DNA of 64,000 bases from Nocardioides marinus (GCF_013408145.1 NZ_JACBZI010000001.1:992001-1056000); one strand, 5' to 3'; shown: positions 42,951 through 53,759, numbered from the stretch's first letter. The notes: a model not told the origin generated them from the sequence alone. Numbers and translations: made by a program.

Positions 42951-43862
42951 TCACACCCCCGCGTAGGAGTGCAGGCCTGGGATCCAGATGTTCACTCCGA
43001 AGAAGTTGAAGAGGAAGGCCGCGAACCCGGCCACGGCGAGCCACCCAGCCCGACGTCGCCACCCGCCGGTGGCCAGGGCGTGCAGATGAGCGGCGTACAG
43101 CACCCACGTGATGAAAGCCCAGGTCTCCTTCGGGTCCCACCCCCAATAGCGACCCCAGGCGTTCTCGGCCCACACGGCCCCGGCGATCACGGCAAAGGTC
43201 CAGATGGGGAAGGCGACCAGGTGGACGGTGTGCGCGAGGTCGCCGAGCTCGGAGCTCCCGCGCCCCTCGCGACCACCGCGTGAGAGCACCATCTGGGCTA
43301 GCGTCGCCAACGCCCCCACAGTGAAGAGCGCACCCGCCACGATTGCTGCGGCGACGTGGACCACGAGCCAGGTGGAATCGAGCACAGGCACCAGATCGTC
43401 GACCGGGGTGTAGAGGGAGGTGGCCGAGACGCCGAGCAGGACGAGCACCAATGCCGCGACCCAGGGGGCCACGGCATCGACCCGGCGACCGCGACGGACC
43501 ACGAGGAAGGTGACGGCGACCGCCGCGGAGGCGGTGAGGCCGAACTCGTACATGTTGCCCCAGGGGGCCCTGCTAGCCGCGAGACCCCGTGCGACCACGG
43601 CTGCCACGAGGAGCACAGCACCCGAAGCCATGAGCCACGTGCCCGCGGGGCGCAGGGCATTCGCCCTGTCGCCCGACGTGACGGGCGCGGGGCTCGCGGT
43701 GAGGACCTCGGGACCGCCCACGAGTATGGGCGCCGGTGCACGGCCAGCGGACCGTGCGGCGAGGGCCGCGGCCACGGCATAGGTCACCAGACAGGCGGAC
43801 AGGGCAGCCAGCGAGGCGAGGACCAGTCGGTCCGACCAGAGTGCCATCTCGTCTGCTTGCAT
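42951..43862 (-). CDS. ccsB: CcsB/ResC cytochrome c synthetase subunit
   Basis: About 303 residues, eight membrane segments, CcsA/ResC family. The heme-handling WWD motif is visible as WAENAWGRYWGWDPKETWAF near residue 240. Flanking conserved histidines occur in WLVVHVAAAIVAGAL, DLAHTVHLVAFP and LYAAHLHAL. With ResB it forms the system II machinery exporting heme and joining it to CxxCH apocytochromes. ATG 43862 shares a base with the resB stop; ATG 43847 is a second possible start. Confidence 0.88.
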   Translation of the reverse strand: MQADEMALWSDRLVLASLAALSACLVTYAVAAALAARSAGRAPAPILVGGPEVLTASPAPVTSGDRANALRPAGTWLMASGAVLLVAAVVARGLAASRAPWGNMYEFGLTASAAVAVTFLVVRRGRRVDAVAPWVAALVLVLLGVSATSLYTPVDDLVPVLDSTWLVVHVAAAIVAGALFTVGALATLAQMVLSRGGREGRGSSELGDLAHTVHLVAFPIWTFAVIAGAVWAENAWGRYWGWDPKETWAFITWVLYAAHLHALATGGWRRRAGWLAVAGFAAFLFNFFGVNIWIPGLHSYAGV

Positions 43863-45472
43863 CACGTCGTGCTCTCCGGGTGGTTGTCGGGATCGTGCTC
43901 GAGCGCGGCAGTCAGGGCCGCCGAGTCGCTGTCGGCGCAGCGACGACGCCCGAGGTGGCGCCACCCGACCTCGACCGTGGCGTCGTCGACGCGGCGGACC
44001 CAGACGCGCCGCCGCGGCACGCCGAGCGAGACGCTCAGGCCCATGAGCAGGAGCAGCGCCGCCACGAGCGAGATCTCCTTGCCCGGGTCTCGGGCCACCT
44101 GGAAGTTGGCGAAGCGGGTCACGCCGTCGAAGGTGACCGTCCCCAGGCCGTCGGGCAGTCGGACGGTCTCGCCAGGGGCGAGCGTGGCCCGCCATCGGTC
44201 CCCGTCGTCCCCCGTGACCTCGACCAGCCCGTCCAGGTCGAGCGTGTAGACCGACTGAGCCCCGCCGTCATCCAGTCCGAGGTCACCGGAGTAGGCGGTG
44301 AGCAGGAGCGCCGGATTCACCAGGCCGGGGTATGCCGACACGTCGATCCCGTCCGCCCCTCGGGCCGCGGTCGGCAGGAAGAGACCCTCCAGTGCCACGG
44401 GGGTCGGTCGAGCGTCGGGCACCTTCACGACCCCGTCGGAGGTGAACGCCTGATCCTGCGGAAGGAAGATGACAGGACCGGATGCGGCCACGTCACCGCG
44501 GCCGTCGCGGACCGTGATCTGCGGGGCGTACCCGTGACCGGTGAGGAAGAACTTGGTCCCGTTGGCGTCGAAGGGCTGGTTCGGTCGCACCTCGGTGGTT
44601 CCCGCGCCGTCGGACGTCACCCAGTCCAGGACCGCCGTGAACGAACGGGGCTCTCCCAGCCGTGGTCCGCTGGTCTCGAACTGTGCATCGAAGCTGCGCA
44701 GGGTGAACTCGAGAGGTTCCAGGTCCGCGGGATCGGCCAGGGGGGCGCGGGTCAGGGCGTCGTAGGAGGACGCGATGTTGGTGAACGTCGAGCCCTCGAC
44801 GACAGCCACGCGCCCTTCGTAGCCGAACAATCGACCGCCGGCCACCCCGACGAGGAGGACCAGGAGCGACAGGTGGAAGGCTAGGTTCCCGAGCTCCCGG
44901 ACGTGGCCCTTCTCGGCGCGGACCTCGCCGTCGGTCTCCACCACCCGGAAGCGCCGAGACCGCAGGTGCGCGGCGGCAGCCGTCAGAGAGGCCGAGGCCT
45001 CCTCGACCGTGAGGGGAGCGTGAGCGTCCTCGCGCTCCAGCCTGCGGGGGGCCGCGGGCGGCTGCGCCGTGACCTCGCGCCACAGGCGGGCACATCGAGG
45101 AAGGACGCACCCGGTCATGGAGACCAGCAGCAGCAGGTACACGGCGGCGAACCACGGGGCCGCGTACACGTCGAAGAGGTACAGCCGGTCCAACCACGGA
45201 GCGAGGTCGGGGTTGTCGCGGTAGAACAGCGCGACAGCCGCGGGGTCGCTCGCCACGCCACGCTGCGGGAGCAGCGAACCCGGCACCGCCGCGACCGCCA
45301 GGAGGATCAGCAGGACGACGGCGGTGCGCATGGAAGTCAGTCGCCGCCAGGCCCAGCGGCCCCAGCCCATCGAGACCCGAGCGGGCTCCGGGGTCCCGCG
45401 ATCCGGTGGCGTCGCCGCACGGGGGCCCTGGTCCGACTCGGCGGCGACGGGGGACGACCTCACGTGGTTCAT
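43862..45472 (-). CDS. resB: ResB-like cytochrome c biogenesis protein
   Basis: 536 residues from ATG 45472. Membrane segments near 58-80 (AVVLLILLAVAAVPGSLLPQ), 118-138 (WFAAVYLLLLVSMTGCVLP), 215-235 (LAFHLSLLVLLVGVAGGRLF) and 470-490 (EISLVAALLLLMGLSVSLGV) enclose a large extracytoplasmic domain, the standard ResB layout. It forms the system II complex with CcsB. The start codon lies inside a BlaI-type palindrome, so the mRNA is probably leaderless or nearly so. An open frame extending further upstream runs antisense through lnt and is not real. Confidence 0.87.
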   Translation of the reverse strand: MNHVRSSPVAAESDQGPRAATPPDRGTPEPARVSMGWGRWAWRRLTSMRTAVVLLILLAVAAVPGSLLPQRGVASDPAAVALFYRDNPDLAPWLDRLYLFDVYAAPWFAAVYLLLLVSMTGCVLPRCARLWREVTAQPPAAPRRLEREDAHAPLTVEEASASLTAAAAHLRSRRFRVVETDGEVRAEKGHVRELGNLAFHLSLLVLLVGVAGGRLFGYEGRVAVVEGSTFTNIASSYDALTRAPLADPADLEPLEFTLRSFDAQFETSGPRLGEPRSFTAVLDWVTSDGAGTTEVRPNQPFDANGTKFFLTGHGYAPQITVRDGRGDVAASGPVIFLPQDQAFTSDGVVKVPDARPTPVALEGLFLPTAARGADGIDVSAYPGLVNPALLLTAYSGDLGLDDGGAQSVYTLDLDGLVEVTGDDGDRWRATLAPGETVRLPDGLGTVTFDGVTRFANFQVARDPGKEISLVAALLLLMGLSVSLGVPRRRVWVRRVDDATVEVGWRHLGRRRCADSDSAALTAALEHDPDNHPESTT

Positions 45473-45488
45473 ACTATCGGCGATAGTA
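45472..45488. promoter_or_regulatory. BlaI-type palindrome between resB and lnt
   Basis: TACTATCG (45472-45479), G, CGATAGTA (45481-45488): a perfect 17-base palindrome with the TACTA-N7-TAGTA core. It overlaps the resB start codon and lies 25 bases before the GTG start of lnt, so repressor bound here would block both divergent operons. Confidence 0.72.
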
Positions 45489-45512
45489 GGCCATGACGAA
45501 AGCGGTGCCCGA

Positions 45513-47110
<1,598 letters not shown>

Positions 47111-47114
<4 letters not shown>

Positions 47115-48466
47115 TCCCCCTTCCCCTGCCGATGCACGGCATCGGCGGCGCCAAGGACCTTCCCATCTCGCCCCAGCTCGCCATCACCGGTGCCGTCGCG
47201 GCGCTGATCATCTCGTTCTCGGTGCTCGCGCTGGCGTGGCGGACACCGCGGTACGACGGGAATCCGGACGGACCGGTGGCCGGCCGTCGGGTGCCTCACT
47301 GGATGGATGGTGTCCTGACCTCACGCGGCTTCGCCGTCGCGGCGCGTGTCCTAGGGATGGTGGTCTTTCTGTACTCCGCGGCTGCCGCGGTGCTCGGTGA
47401 GGACCTGCTGACCAACCCGTTCTTCGGCATCTTCTACGTCTGGTGGTGGATCGGCCTGGTCTTCGCCTCCGCCCTGCTCGGCCCGGTGTGGAAGGCGATC
47501 AGCCCGGTTCGCACAATCAACCTCGCCTTCTCGAAGATCTCTGGGTCCGACCCCGACGTGGGACTGCTGGCCTACCCGGCGCGACTCGGCCACTGGCCAG
47601 CTTCCCTGGGGCTGTTCGCCTTCGTGTGGCTCGAGCTGGTCTATCCCTACTCCACCGAGCTCGGCCCCGTGCGGCTGTGGTGCGCGGTGTACGTCGCTGT
47701 GATGCTGCTCGGCGGCGCGATCTTTGGCAACGGGTTCTACGAGAAGGCCGACCCGTTCGAGGTCTACTCCACCCTGATCGGCAAGCTCTCAGTCTGGGGG
47801 ACCCACGAGGGCAGGATCGTGGTGCGGTCCCCGCTGGCGAACCTCAGCACCGTGGTCCCGACGGCCGGTCTGCTTGCGGTCGTCTCGGTGCTGTTCGGCA
47901 GCACCGCGTTCGACTCCTTCAAGGACTCCCCGTTCTGGGTGCGCTTTTCTCAGACCAACGAGCTCGTCGCGGGCCTCGAGAACGGCTCGACCATCGCTGA
48001 CTCCCTCGCTCTGCTCGTCTTCAGCGCCGCACCAGCCCTCGTGTTCGCCGGTGCCGCCGCGGCGACCATGACCGGTCCCGACCTGCGTCGTCGGGACCTG
48101 CCGGCCATGCTCGCTCACTCGATCGTGCCGATCATCCTCGGGTACATCGTGGCCCACTACGCGTCCTACTGGTTCGAGGTCGGCCAGGACACCCTGATCA
48201 AGGCGAGCGACCCGCTCACCACCGGTGCCGACTACCTCGGCACCGGCGATTGGCAAGTGAACTACTGGCTGAGCTACCACCCGACCCTGCTCGCCAACAT
48301 CAAGGTGGGAGCGGTCGTGGTCGGCCACGTGGTAGCAGCCATCGCGTCTCACGACCGATCCGTCGCACTGCTGCCCCCTCGTCACCAGATCCTCGGGCAA
48401 CTGCCTCTACTCATGGCCATGGTCGCCTTCACCTCAGGTGGCCTTTACCTGCTCTTTGCCGCCTGA
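47111..48466 (+). CDS. Polytopic membrane protein of uncharacterised actinobacterial family
   Basis: 451 residues with about ten membrane helices, starting at GTG 47111 coupled to the lnt stop. An open frame beginning further upstream only adds the polyproline run encoded by the GCC repeat. Conserved-looking features include LPISPQLAITGAVAALIISF, IFYVWWWIGLVFASALLGPV, GNGFYEKADPFEVYSTLIGK and a late HSIVPIILGYIVAHYASYW with several His. It resembles membrane proteins annotated in actinobacteria as fenitrothion hydrolase, a label I would not trust for function. The His/Trp-rich helices and context suggest heme, copper or quinone chemistry. Confidence 0.65.
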
Positions 48467-48657
48467 GGTAGGCGGCGAATCCGCAGTCCCGCATCGCCGA
48501 TACGGACCATCCGTGAACGGACCCACGCTCGCTCAGTTCCGGGCCGCTGCCGTCGCAACGGGCTCCGGAATCTCCATTACCGGATGCAGCACGATTCCGG
48601 GCGACACCGGCGACACCGGCGCTACGAGCCTCATCGAAGGTAACTCCTCGCACCCGT

Positions 48658-48675
48658 TAGTGAAACTTTTCACAA
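48658..48675 (+). promoter_or_regulatory. Rex-like operator upstream of cydAB
   Basis: TAGTGAAACTTTTCACAA differs at one position from the Rex consensus TTGTGAA-N4-TTCACAA. It lies about 40 bases before the cydA start, near the expected promoter. Rex is the NADH/NAD-sensing repressor of cyd genes in Streptomyces and other Gram-positives; no rex gene is in the window, so a chromosomal Rex would act here. The rest of the gap back to 48467 holds no gene. Confidence 0.7.
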
Positions 48676-48715
48676 GCCCGTGGGTGGCTCGTACCTATTG
48701 CGTAGCGTTAGTGCC

Positions 48716-50116
48716 GTGCTGACTCCCGATCTCGTCGTCGACGCAATGCAGCTCGCCGGGACCGCGGAGCCCGCGGGGCTTCTCCCGGCCCGTCAGCAGA
48801 TGGCTCTGTCCTTGGGATGGCACATCGTGCTGGCGTGCTTCGGGGTTGCCTTCCCGGCGATGATTTTCGTGATGCACCTGCGCGGGATCCGCCGTGAGGA
48901 CCCGGTCGCCCTGGGGTTGGCCCGCAGGTGGGCGAAGGTCTCGGCAGTGCTTTTCGCGATCGGCGCGGTCTCCGGCACGGTGCTCAGCTTCGAGATGGGT
49001 CTGTTGTGGCCCGGCCTGATGGGGACTTACGGGGACGTGCTCGGACTGCCGTTCGCGTTCGAGGGTCTGGCGTTCTTCCTTGAGGCCATCTTCCTTGGCA
49101 TCTACCTGTACGGCTGGGGACGGATGCCGGCGAAGCGGCACGTCCTGATGGTCCTGCCGATGGCGATCACCGGCATCGTCGGCGCCTACTGCGTGGTCGC
49201 GGTGAACGCCTGGATGAACGTGCCGACCGGTTTCCGCCTCGTCGGCGGGGAGGTCACGGACGTCCAGCCTTGGGCGGTGCTGTTCAATCAGCACGCCTTC
49301 CTTCAGTTCGCCCACATGTGGGTCGGCGCCTATATGGTGGCGGGCTTCAGCGTTGCGGGGGTCTATGCGGCCGGGATGCTGCGCGGGCGCCGCGACGCAC
49401 ATCACCGGTTGGGCTTCATGGTGCCCTTCGTCTTCGCGTCCATCGCCGCGGTCACCCAGCCGTTCGTGGGGCATGTGCTCGGGTTCGGGTTGGACGAGCG
49501 ACAGCCGGCGAAGCTGGCCGCGTTCGAGCTGGCGGAGACAACCGAGAGCCCGTCGCCGCTTCGGCTCGGCGGCGTTGTGGTCGACGGGGAGGTCGTGGGT
49601 GCGATCGACATTCCTGTTCTCGGCTCGCTGATCGCGATGAACTCGCTCGACGACCCTGTGCCTGGCCTGGACACCATCCCCGAGGAGGACCGACCGCCGG
49701 TCAACATCACGCATCTGGCCTTCCAGACGATGGTCGGCGTCGGCACGTTGCTCGCCGCAGGTGTCACCTGGTTCTGGGTCCAGCGCTGGAGAGGGCGTGA
49801 CCTGCTCACGAAGAGGTGGTTTCTCAGGGCTGCGGCGGCCGCTGGTCCGCTGGCCGTGATTGCGCTTGAGGCCGGATGGGTGGCGACCGAGGTCGGACGG
49901 CAGCCCTGGGTCGTGTACGGAGTGATGCGCACCCCGGACGCGGTCGGCGACTACACCTCGGCATTGTGGTGGTTGCTGGGGATAAGTGCGTTGATCTATG
50001 CCGGGATGACCGCAGCCGCGGTCATCGTGCTCAGGTCCATGGCCCGGCGCTGGCGCAGCGGTGAGACCGATCTCCCGAGCCCGTACGCGCCCGAGACCGT
50101 GGATTCGTCGTCATGA
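48716..50116 (+). CDS. cydA: Cytochrome bd oxidase subunit I
   Basis: 466 residues from GTG 48716 (ATG 48746 is an alternative). Heme ligands: His in LSLGWHIVLACFG (b595), His in FLQFAHMWVGAYM near 196 (b558) and Met of VVYGVMRT near 400. The quinol-oxidation signature GRQPW is present just before it. The Q loop is short, as in cyanide-insensitive-type oxidases. It oxidises menaquinol and reduces oxygen at high affinity. Placed beside copper and cytochrome-c maturation genes, it could back up the copper-dependent oxidases. cydC and cydD are not in the window. Confidence 0.9.
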   Translation: MLTPDLVVDAMQLAGTAEPAGLLPARQQMALSLGWHIVLACFGVAFPAMIFVMHLRGIRREDPVALGLARRWAKVSAVLFAIGAVSGTVLSFEMGLLWPGLMGTYGDVLGLPFAFEGLAFFLEAIFLGIYLYGWGRMPAKRHVLMVLPMAITGIVGAYCVVAVNAWMNVPTGFRLVGGEVTDVQPWAVLFNQHAFLQFAHMWVGAYMVAGFSVAGVYAAGMLRGRRDAHHRLGFMVPFVFASIAAVTQPFVGHVLGFGLDERQPAKLAAFELAETTESPSPLRLGGVVVDGEVVGAIDIPVLGSLIAMNSLDDPVPGLDTIPEEDRPPVNITHLAFQTMVGVGTLLAAGVTWFWVQRWRGRDLLTKRWFLRAAAAAGPLAVIALEAGWVATEVGRQPWVVYGVMRTPDAVGDYTSALWWLLGISALIYAGMTAAAVIVLRSMARRWRSGETDLPSPYAPETVDSSS

Positions 50117-51114
50117 GTCTCGAGGTGGCTGTCGCAGCGGCGATGTTCGCGGGCGTCATCGCGTACGCCGTGCTGGGCGGCGCGGACTTCGGCTCGGGAT
50201 TCTTCGACCTCACGGCGGGTAGCAGCCGGCGTGGCGCCGAGCTGCGAACCCTGGTCGACCACAGCATCGGACCCGTGTGGGAGGCCAACCACGTGTGGCT
50301 GATCTACGTGCTGGTGATCTGGTGGACAGGATTCCCGGAGTCGTTCGCCGCGACAATGTCGACGCTGGTCGTGCCGTTGCTTCTGGCGCTGCTGGGCATC
50401 GTGCTGCGCGGCGCCAGTTTCGCGTTCCGCAAGTACTCCGCCACCCTGCGCCAGGCGCGGCTGTTCGGTGTGATCTTCGCCGTGTCCTCGGTCATCACAC
50501 CGTTCTTCCTCGGCACGGTCGCCGGGGCAATCGCGTCAGGTCGGGTGCCGATGGAGGAGGATGGCGACCGTTGGTCGTCCTGGCTCAACCCGACGTCTCT
50601 GTTCGGTGGGGCCATCGCGGTCGGCACCTGCGCGTTCCTGGCCGGCGTGTTCCTCGCCGCCGATGCACATCGCAGTCGCCGATCACGGCTGGCGGAGGAC
50701 CTTCGGGCGCGCTCGCTCGGAGTGGGGCTCGTGACCGGTGCGCTCGTGTTCGCCGCACTGGTGCCGATCTCGATGGACGCGCCGGTGCTGGCCGACGGCC
50801 TCGCCGGGCGCGCGGCTCCACTCGTCGTGATGGCCGGGCTGGCAGGCGTGGCGACGCTCGTGCTGGTGTGGCGCCGTCGCTACTCGATGGCGCGATGGCC
50901 CGCGGTCGTCGCCGTCGCGTCTGTGGTGTCAGGATGGGGTGTGGCCCAATACCCCTGGCTGCTCGTCGATCATGTGACGATCCGTGCCGCCGCCGGCGCG
51001 TCAGCCACCTTGCAGGGCCTCCTGGTTGCCGTGGGGTTCGCCGTGGTCTTGGTGTTACCGCCGTTGATCTACCTGCTGCGACTCACCCAGACCGAGGAGT
51101 GGACGCGACACTGA
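50113..51114 (+). CDS. cydB: Cytochrome bd oxidase subunit II
   Basis: 333 residues, about eight to nine membrane helices. Typical opening FAGVIAYAVLGGADFGSGFF and the following VDHSIGPVWEANHVWLIYVL, then GFPESFAATMSTLVVPLLLA. ATG 50113 overlaps the cydA stop by four bases. The stop is followed only 20 bases later by the end of a convergent ArsR fragment. Confidence 0.9.
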   Translation: MSLEVAVAAAMFAGVIAYAVLGGADFGSGFFDLTAGSSRRGAELRTLVDHSIGPVWEANHVWLIYVLVIWWTGFPESFAATMSTLVVPLLLALLGIVLRGASFAFRKYSATLRQARLFGVIFAVSSVITPFFLGTVAGAIASGRVPMEEDGDRWSSWLNPTSLFGGAIAVGTCAFLAGVFLAADAHRSRRSRLAEDLRARSLGVGLVTGALVFAALVPISMDAPVLADGLAGRAAPLVVMAGLAGVATLVLVWRRRYSMARWPAVVAVASVVSGWGVAQYPWLLVDHVTIRAAAGASATLQGLLVAVGFAVVLVLPPLIYLLRLTQTEEWTRH

Positions 51115-51134
51115 TGGGGCGATGACTTGACGTG

Positions 51135-51407
51135 TCAGGGATTTGCGTCGAGTCCTGAGTTCGTGTCGTCGCGATCGACGAGGCCGAGCCGCGCGTGGTC
51201 GGCGCGGCTGAGGGCCTGTTCGATCAGCTCGCCGATGTGGTCGTCGTCAAGGTGGTTCTCGACGTGGCGACCTTGACGCGAAGCTGTGACGAAGCCCTGG
51301 TCACGCAAGTGAATCGCCCGCAAGTCTTCGTCGCGGCTGGCCTGGGGCCGGCTTGCAGGGTTAGCGCCGGTCACCCGGTGGCAGTCCCTACGTCGGTAGG
51401 GACTCAC
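51135..51407 (-). pseudogene. ArsR/SmtB repressor fragment (C-terminal part)
   Basis: Minus-strand frame with LRAIHLRDQGFVTASRQGRH, then DDDHIGELIEQALSRADHARLG: the wing, dimerisation helix and His-containing metal site of a CmtR/SmtB-like repressor. The N-terminal helix-turn-helix is missing and replaced by an unrelated Arg-rich stretch ending near the hairpin at 51383. It appears to be the remains of the regulator of a second metal-resistance operon. Confidence 0.6.
51383..51404. repeat. Perfect 9-base inverted repeat
   Basis: AGTCCCTAC (51383-51391), GTCG, GTAGGGACT (51396-51404). A strong short-loop hairpin at the broken edge of the ArsR fragment. It could be an attenuator, a terminator or a junction left by a mobile element. 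Confidence 0.55.
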
Positions 51408-51439
51408 TCACCGGGGGCTGCTCGTACACCACTCTGCTG

Positions 51440-51477
51440 GACTCCACCCGGTGGCGTGTCCCGGGTTCGGTGGAGTC
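51440..51477. repeat. 9-base inverted repeat next to the IS3 orfA fragment
   Basis: GACTCCACC (51440-51448) and GGTGGAGTC (51469-51477), 20-base loop, 39 bases before the IS3 orfA start. It may belong to the left end of the IS. Confidence 0.5.
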
Positions 51478-51516
51478 GGCTGACTGGATTCTGATGCCTG
51501 TCATCAGGAGGCAGCA

Positions 51517-51666
51517 GTGGGCAGACGGGCTTATCCGCCGGAGTTTCGGCGCAAGGTGATCGGCTTGCTTAAGGAAGGGTGCTTGGTCGGCCAGGTCGCG
51601 TACGACTTGGGTATCAGCGAGGCCTCGATCTACGTCTGGCGTCGACAGGACAGGATCGACAAGGGC
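51517..51666 (+). mobile_element. IS3-family orfA fragment
   Basis: MGRRAYPPEFRRKVIGLLKE, then GCLVGQVAYDLGISEASIYV and WRRQDRIDKG is the N-terminal helix-turn-helix of an IS3-type OrfA. After about 50 codons similarity ends and the frame runs into DNA homologous to lspA on the other strand. No orfB follows, so the element is truncated and inactive. Confidence 0.75.
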
Positions 51667-51703
51667 GCCGATGCGGTGCGATGCCGAGCGCGGAAGACGA
51701 TGG

Positions 51704-51835
51704 CTATGTCTGCGGGGGGCGGTCAGCGACGGCCGGGTTGCCGATGTGGTCCTCCACCGCCTCGGGGGTACTGGTCGTGCGTTCGGGGCGGGCGTGCAGG
51801 AGAGCGATCACGATGAATCCGGTGACCAGGAAGGT
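51704..51835 (-). pseudogene. C-terminal fragment of lspA (signal peptidase II)
   Basis: Minus-strand reading TFLVTGFIVIALLHARPERT, then TSTPEAVEDHIGNPAVADR matches the end of the intact LspA here (TFIVTGCIAIALLYARPERA, then SSTPASVKDDSGAPSISEP). Similarity is also obvious at DNA level around 51780-51835 versus 54590-54650. The catalytic part is gone. Together with the ArsR fragment it marks a destroyed paralogue of the cmtR-ATPase-lspA operon found at 54.5-57.4 kb. Confidence 0.75.
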
Positions 51836-51899
51836 CGGGGAAGCTTCCAGCGAGGAGCTCGCCAGGCTCCTGGACTCTCTCACCGGGCCGGAGTGAGCG

Positions 51900-53594
51900 G
51901 TGACACCTGCGCCCACGCCTCCCACGCCTCCCACGCCCACGCCTCCTACGCCTCGCACGCCCACGCCTCCTACGCCTCGCACGCCCACGCCCATGGCGGC
52001 CCGCGCAGCCCAGACGGGTGAGAAGGCCCCGGCATCCGTCGACCGGCCTCGACGCCGCCGTCGGCTCGCACGACTCGCGGCGGCATCGCTGGCCGGGGTT
52101 GCCGCCGCGGGAGCCAGCGCTCCGTGGGAGCAGCGCTGGCTCCTACCGTTGGCGGTCGCCGCGCTGGTGCTCCTGCTGCAGCGGGAGCCGCTGCGCCACG
52201 CGTTTGCGATGGGGCTGCTGTTCGGGTTCGGATACACGCTCGTCCTGACGGGATGGATGCGGGCCGTCGGCACCGACGCCTGGCTGCTGATGAGCCCCGT
52301 TGTCGCCGGCTACTACGCCCTCGCCGGCCTCGGGATCGCGCTGGCGGGTCGGCTGCGCGGCTGGCCGATGTGGACCGCGAGCGTGTGGGTGGCGCTCGAG
52401 ACCGCGATGTCGACCTGGCCGCTCGGTGGCTTCCCGTGGACCCGGCTGGCTTGGGCCACCGTGGACACCCCGTTCGCGCTGTGGCTGCCGTGGGTCGGCG
52501 CCAGCGGCGTCAGCTTCCTGGTAGCCCTGGCCAGCGCCATGCTTGCCTGGGTGGTCCGGGAGGGCAAGGCACGCCCGATAGGGGCGGTCGTGGTCATTGG
52601 CGCCGCACTGCTGGTCGGCTCCGCGCCGGTCCTGGTCCGGCCCGAGTCGTTGACGTCGTCATGGGAGGCCGGGCTGCCGACCGTGACGGTCGCCGCGGTG
52701 CAGGGCGACGTTCCCGGCGCCGGGAACGACCTGGTCGCCGTCCATGAGCAGGTGACCGAGAACCACGTCCAGGCCACCGTTGACCTCGCCGAGCGGGTCG
52801 AATCCGGCGCCGTCCCCCGGCCCGACTTCGTGCTGTGGCCGGAGAACTCCACCGCCGTCGACCCCTTCGCGGATGAGCAGACCAACGCAGGGATCTCCCG
52901 CGCCGTGGCAGCGGTCGGGGTGCCGGTGTTGGTGGGTGCCATCGTCGACGGTCCTCGCCCGGACGCCGTGCTCAACCAGGGACTGGCGTGGCTGCCGGAC
53001 GGCTCGACCAAGGAGCGCTACACCAAACGCCACCCGGTGCCGTTCGGCGAGTACGTGCCCTTCCGCAGCCTGCTCTCCGGACTCCAGATCGGGCGCCTGG
53101 ACATGATCCCGCGCGACATGATCGCCGGCACTCGCACACGGCCACTCGACATCGCCGGCACACGCGTCGCGGACCTGATCTGCTTCGACGTCGCGTTCGA
53201 CGACTCCGTCGCCGCGCAGATCGAGAACGGCGGCCAGATGGTGACGGTGCAGACCAGCAACGCCACCTTCACCGGAACCTCGCAGCAAATGCAGCAGTTC
53301 ACCATCAGCCGGGCTCGTGCCATGGAGACCGGCCGCACCGTGGTGGTCGCCTCCACCAACGGAATCAGCGGCGTCATCGGCCCGGACGGCACGGTCCGGG
53401 CCCAGCTGGAACCGAGGACGACCGACATCGCGGTCGCTCAGGTCGCGCTGGTCAACGAACACACGCCTGCAGTGCGCTACGGCTCGCTCATCCGACAACT
53501 CTTGGTCCTGGCAGGTCTCACGGCTGTCATCGCGGCGGTGATCGGTCGCGGACTCCCGAGGCTGCGTGGCCTTCGCAGCTGGCGGCGCCGATAG
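51900..53594 (+). CDS. lnt: Apolipoprotein N-acyltransferase (copy 2)
   Basis: 564 residues from GTG 51900; ATG 51994 would remove a repetitive N-terminus. Up to residue 31 lies a Pro/Thr-rich run (PTPPTPTPPTPRTPTPPTPR). Membrane segments follow to about residue 240, then the nitrilase-like domain with Glu in FVLWPENSTAVDP, Lys in RYTKRHPVPFGEYVPF and Cys in DLICFDVAFDD, and a last membrane helix. It is similar to copy 1 but clearly divergent. Its neighbours are LspA fragments and the Cd/Pb operon, suggesting that lipoprotein maturation genes travel with metal resistance. GTG 51900 lies just after the lspA relic. Confidence 0.85.
   Translation: MTPAPTPPTPPTPTPPTPRTPTPPTPRTPTPMAARAAQTGEKAPASVDRPRRRRRLARLAAASLAGVAAAGASAPWEQRWLLPLAVAALVLLLQREPLRHAFAMGLLFGFGYTLVLTGWMRAVGTDAWLLMSPVVAGYYALAGLGIALAGRLRGWPMWTASVWVALETAMSTWPLGGFPWTRLAWATVDTPFALWLPWVGASGVSFLVALASAMLAWVVREGKARPIGAVVVIGAALLVGSAPVLVRPESLTSSWEAGLPTVTVAAVQGDVPGAGNDLVAVHEQVTENHVQATVDLAERVESGAVPRPDFVLWPENSTAVDPFADEQTNAGISRAVAAVGVPVLVGAIVDGPRPDAVLNQGLAWLPDGSTKERYTKRHPVPFGEYVPFRSLLSGLQIGRLDMIPRDMIAGTRTRPLDIAGTRVADLICFDVAFDDSVAAQIENGGQMVTVQTSNATFTGTSQQMQQFTISRARAMETGRTVVVASTNGISGVIGPDGTVRAQLEPRTTDIAVAQVALVNEHTPAVRYGSLIRQLLVLAGLTAVIAAVIGRGLPRLRGLRSWRRR
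51932..51992 (+). repeat. 24-base tandem repeat in the lnt copy 2 N-terminus
   Basis: Two identical 24-base units (51932-51955 and 51956-51979) and a 13-base partial copy. Each unit encodes an eight-residue Pro/Thr/Arg motif ahead of the first membrane segment. Length change would stay in frame. Confidence 0.75.
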
Positions 53595-53759
53595 CCGCGA
53601 TGCGCCGGTGAGAGGACGGTGACATGCCGCGAAGCTGTCGGACCGGAGTGTGGGCGACCGAGTGAGTCGGCGTTGGCTGTTCGGCGGCTCTGCGCCTAGA
53701 CAGGCATGACGTTCTGCATGACCCTGTCCAAACTCCTCGCGAGCGGGTTGGCCACGCGG

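Noticed and set aside
51900..51995. Possible CRISPR-like short repeat array (CCCACGCCTCC units)
   Set aside because: The repeats are contiguous without unique spacers and encode a Pro/Thr run in frame with lnt; they are a coding tandem repeat.
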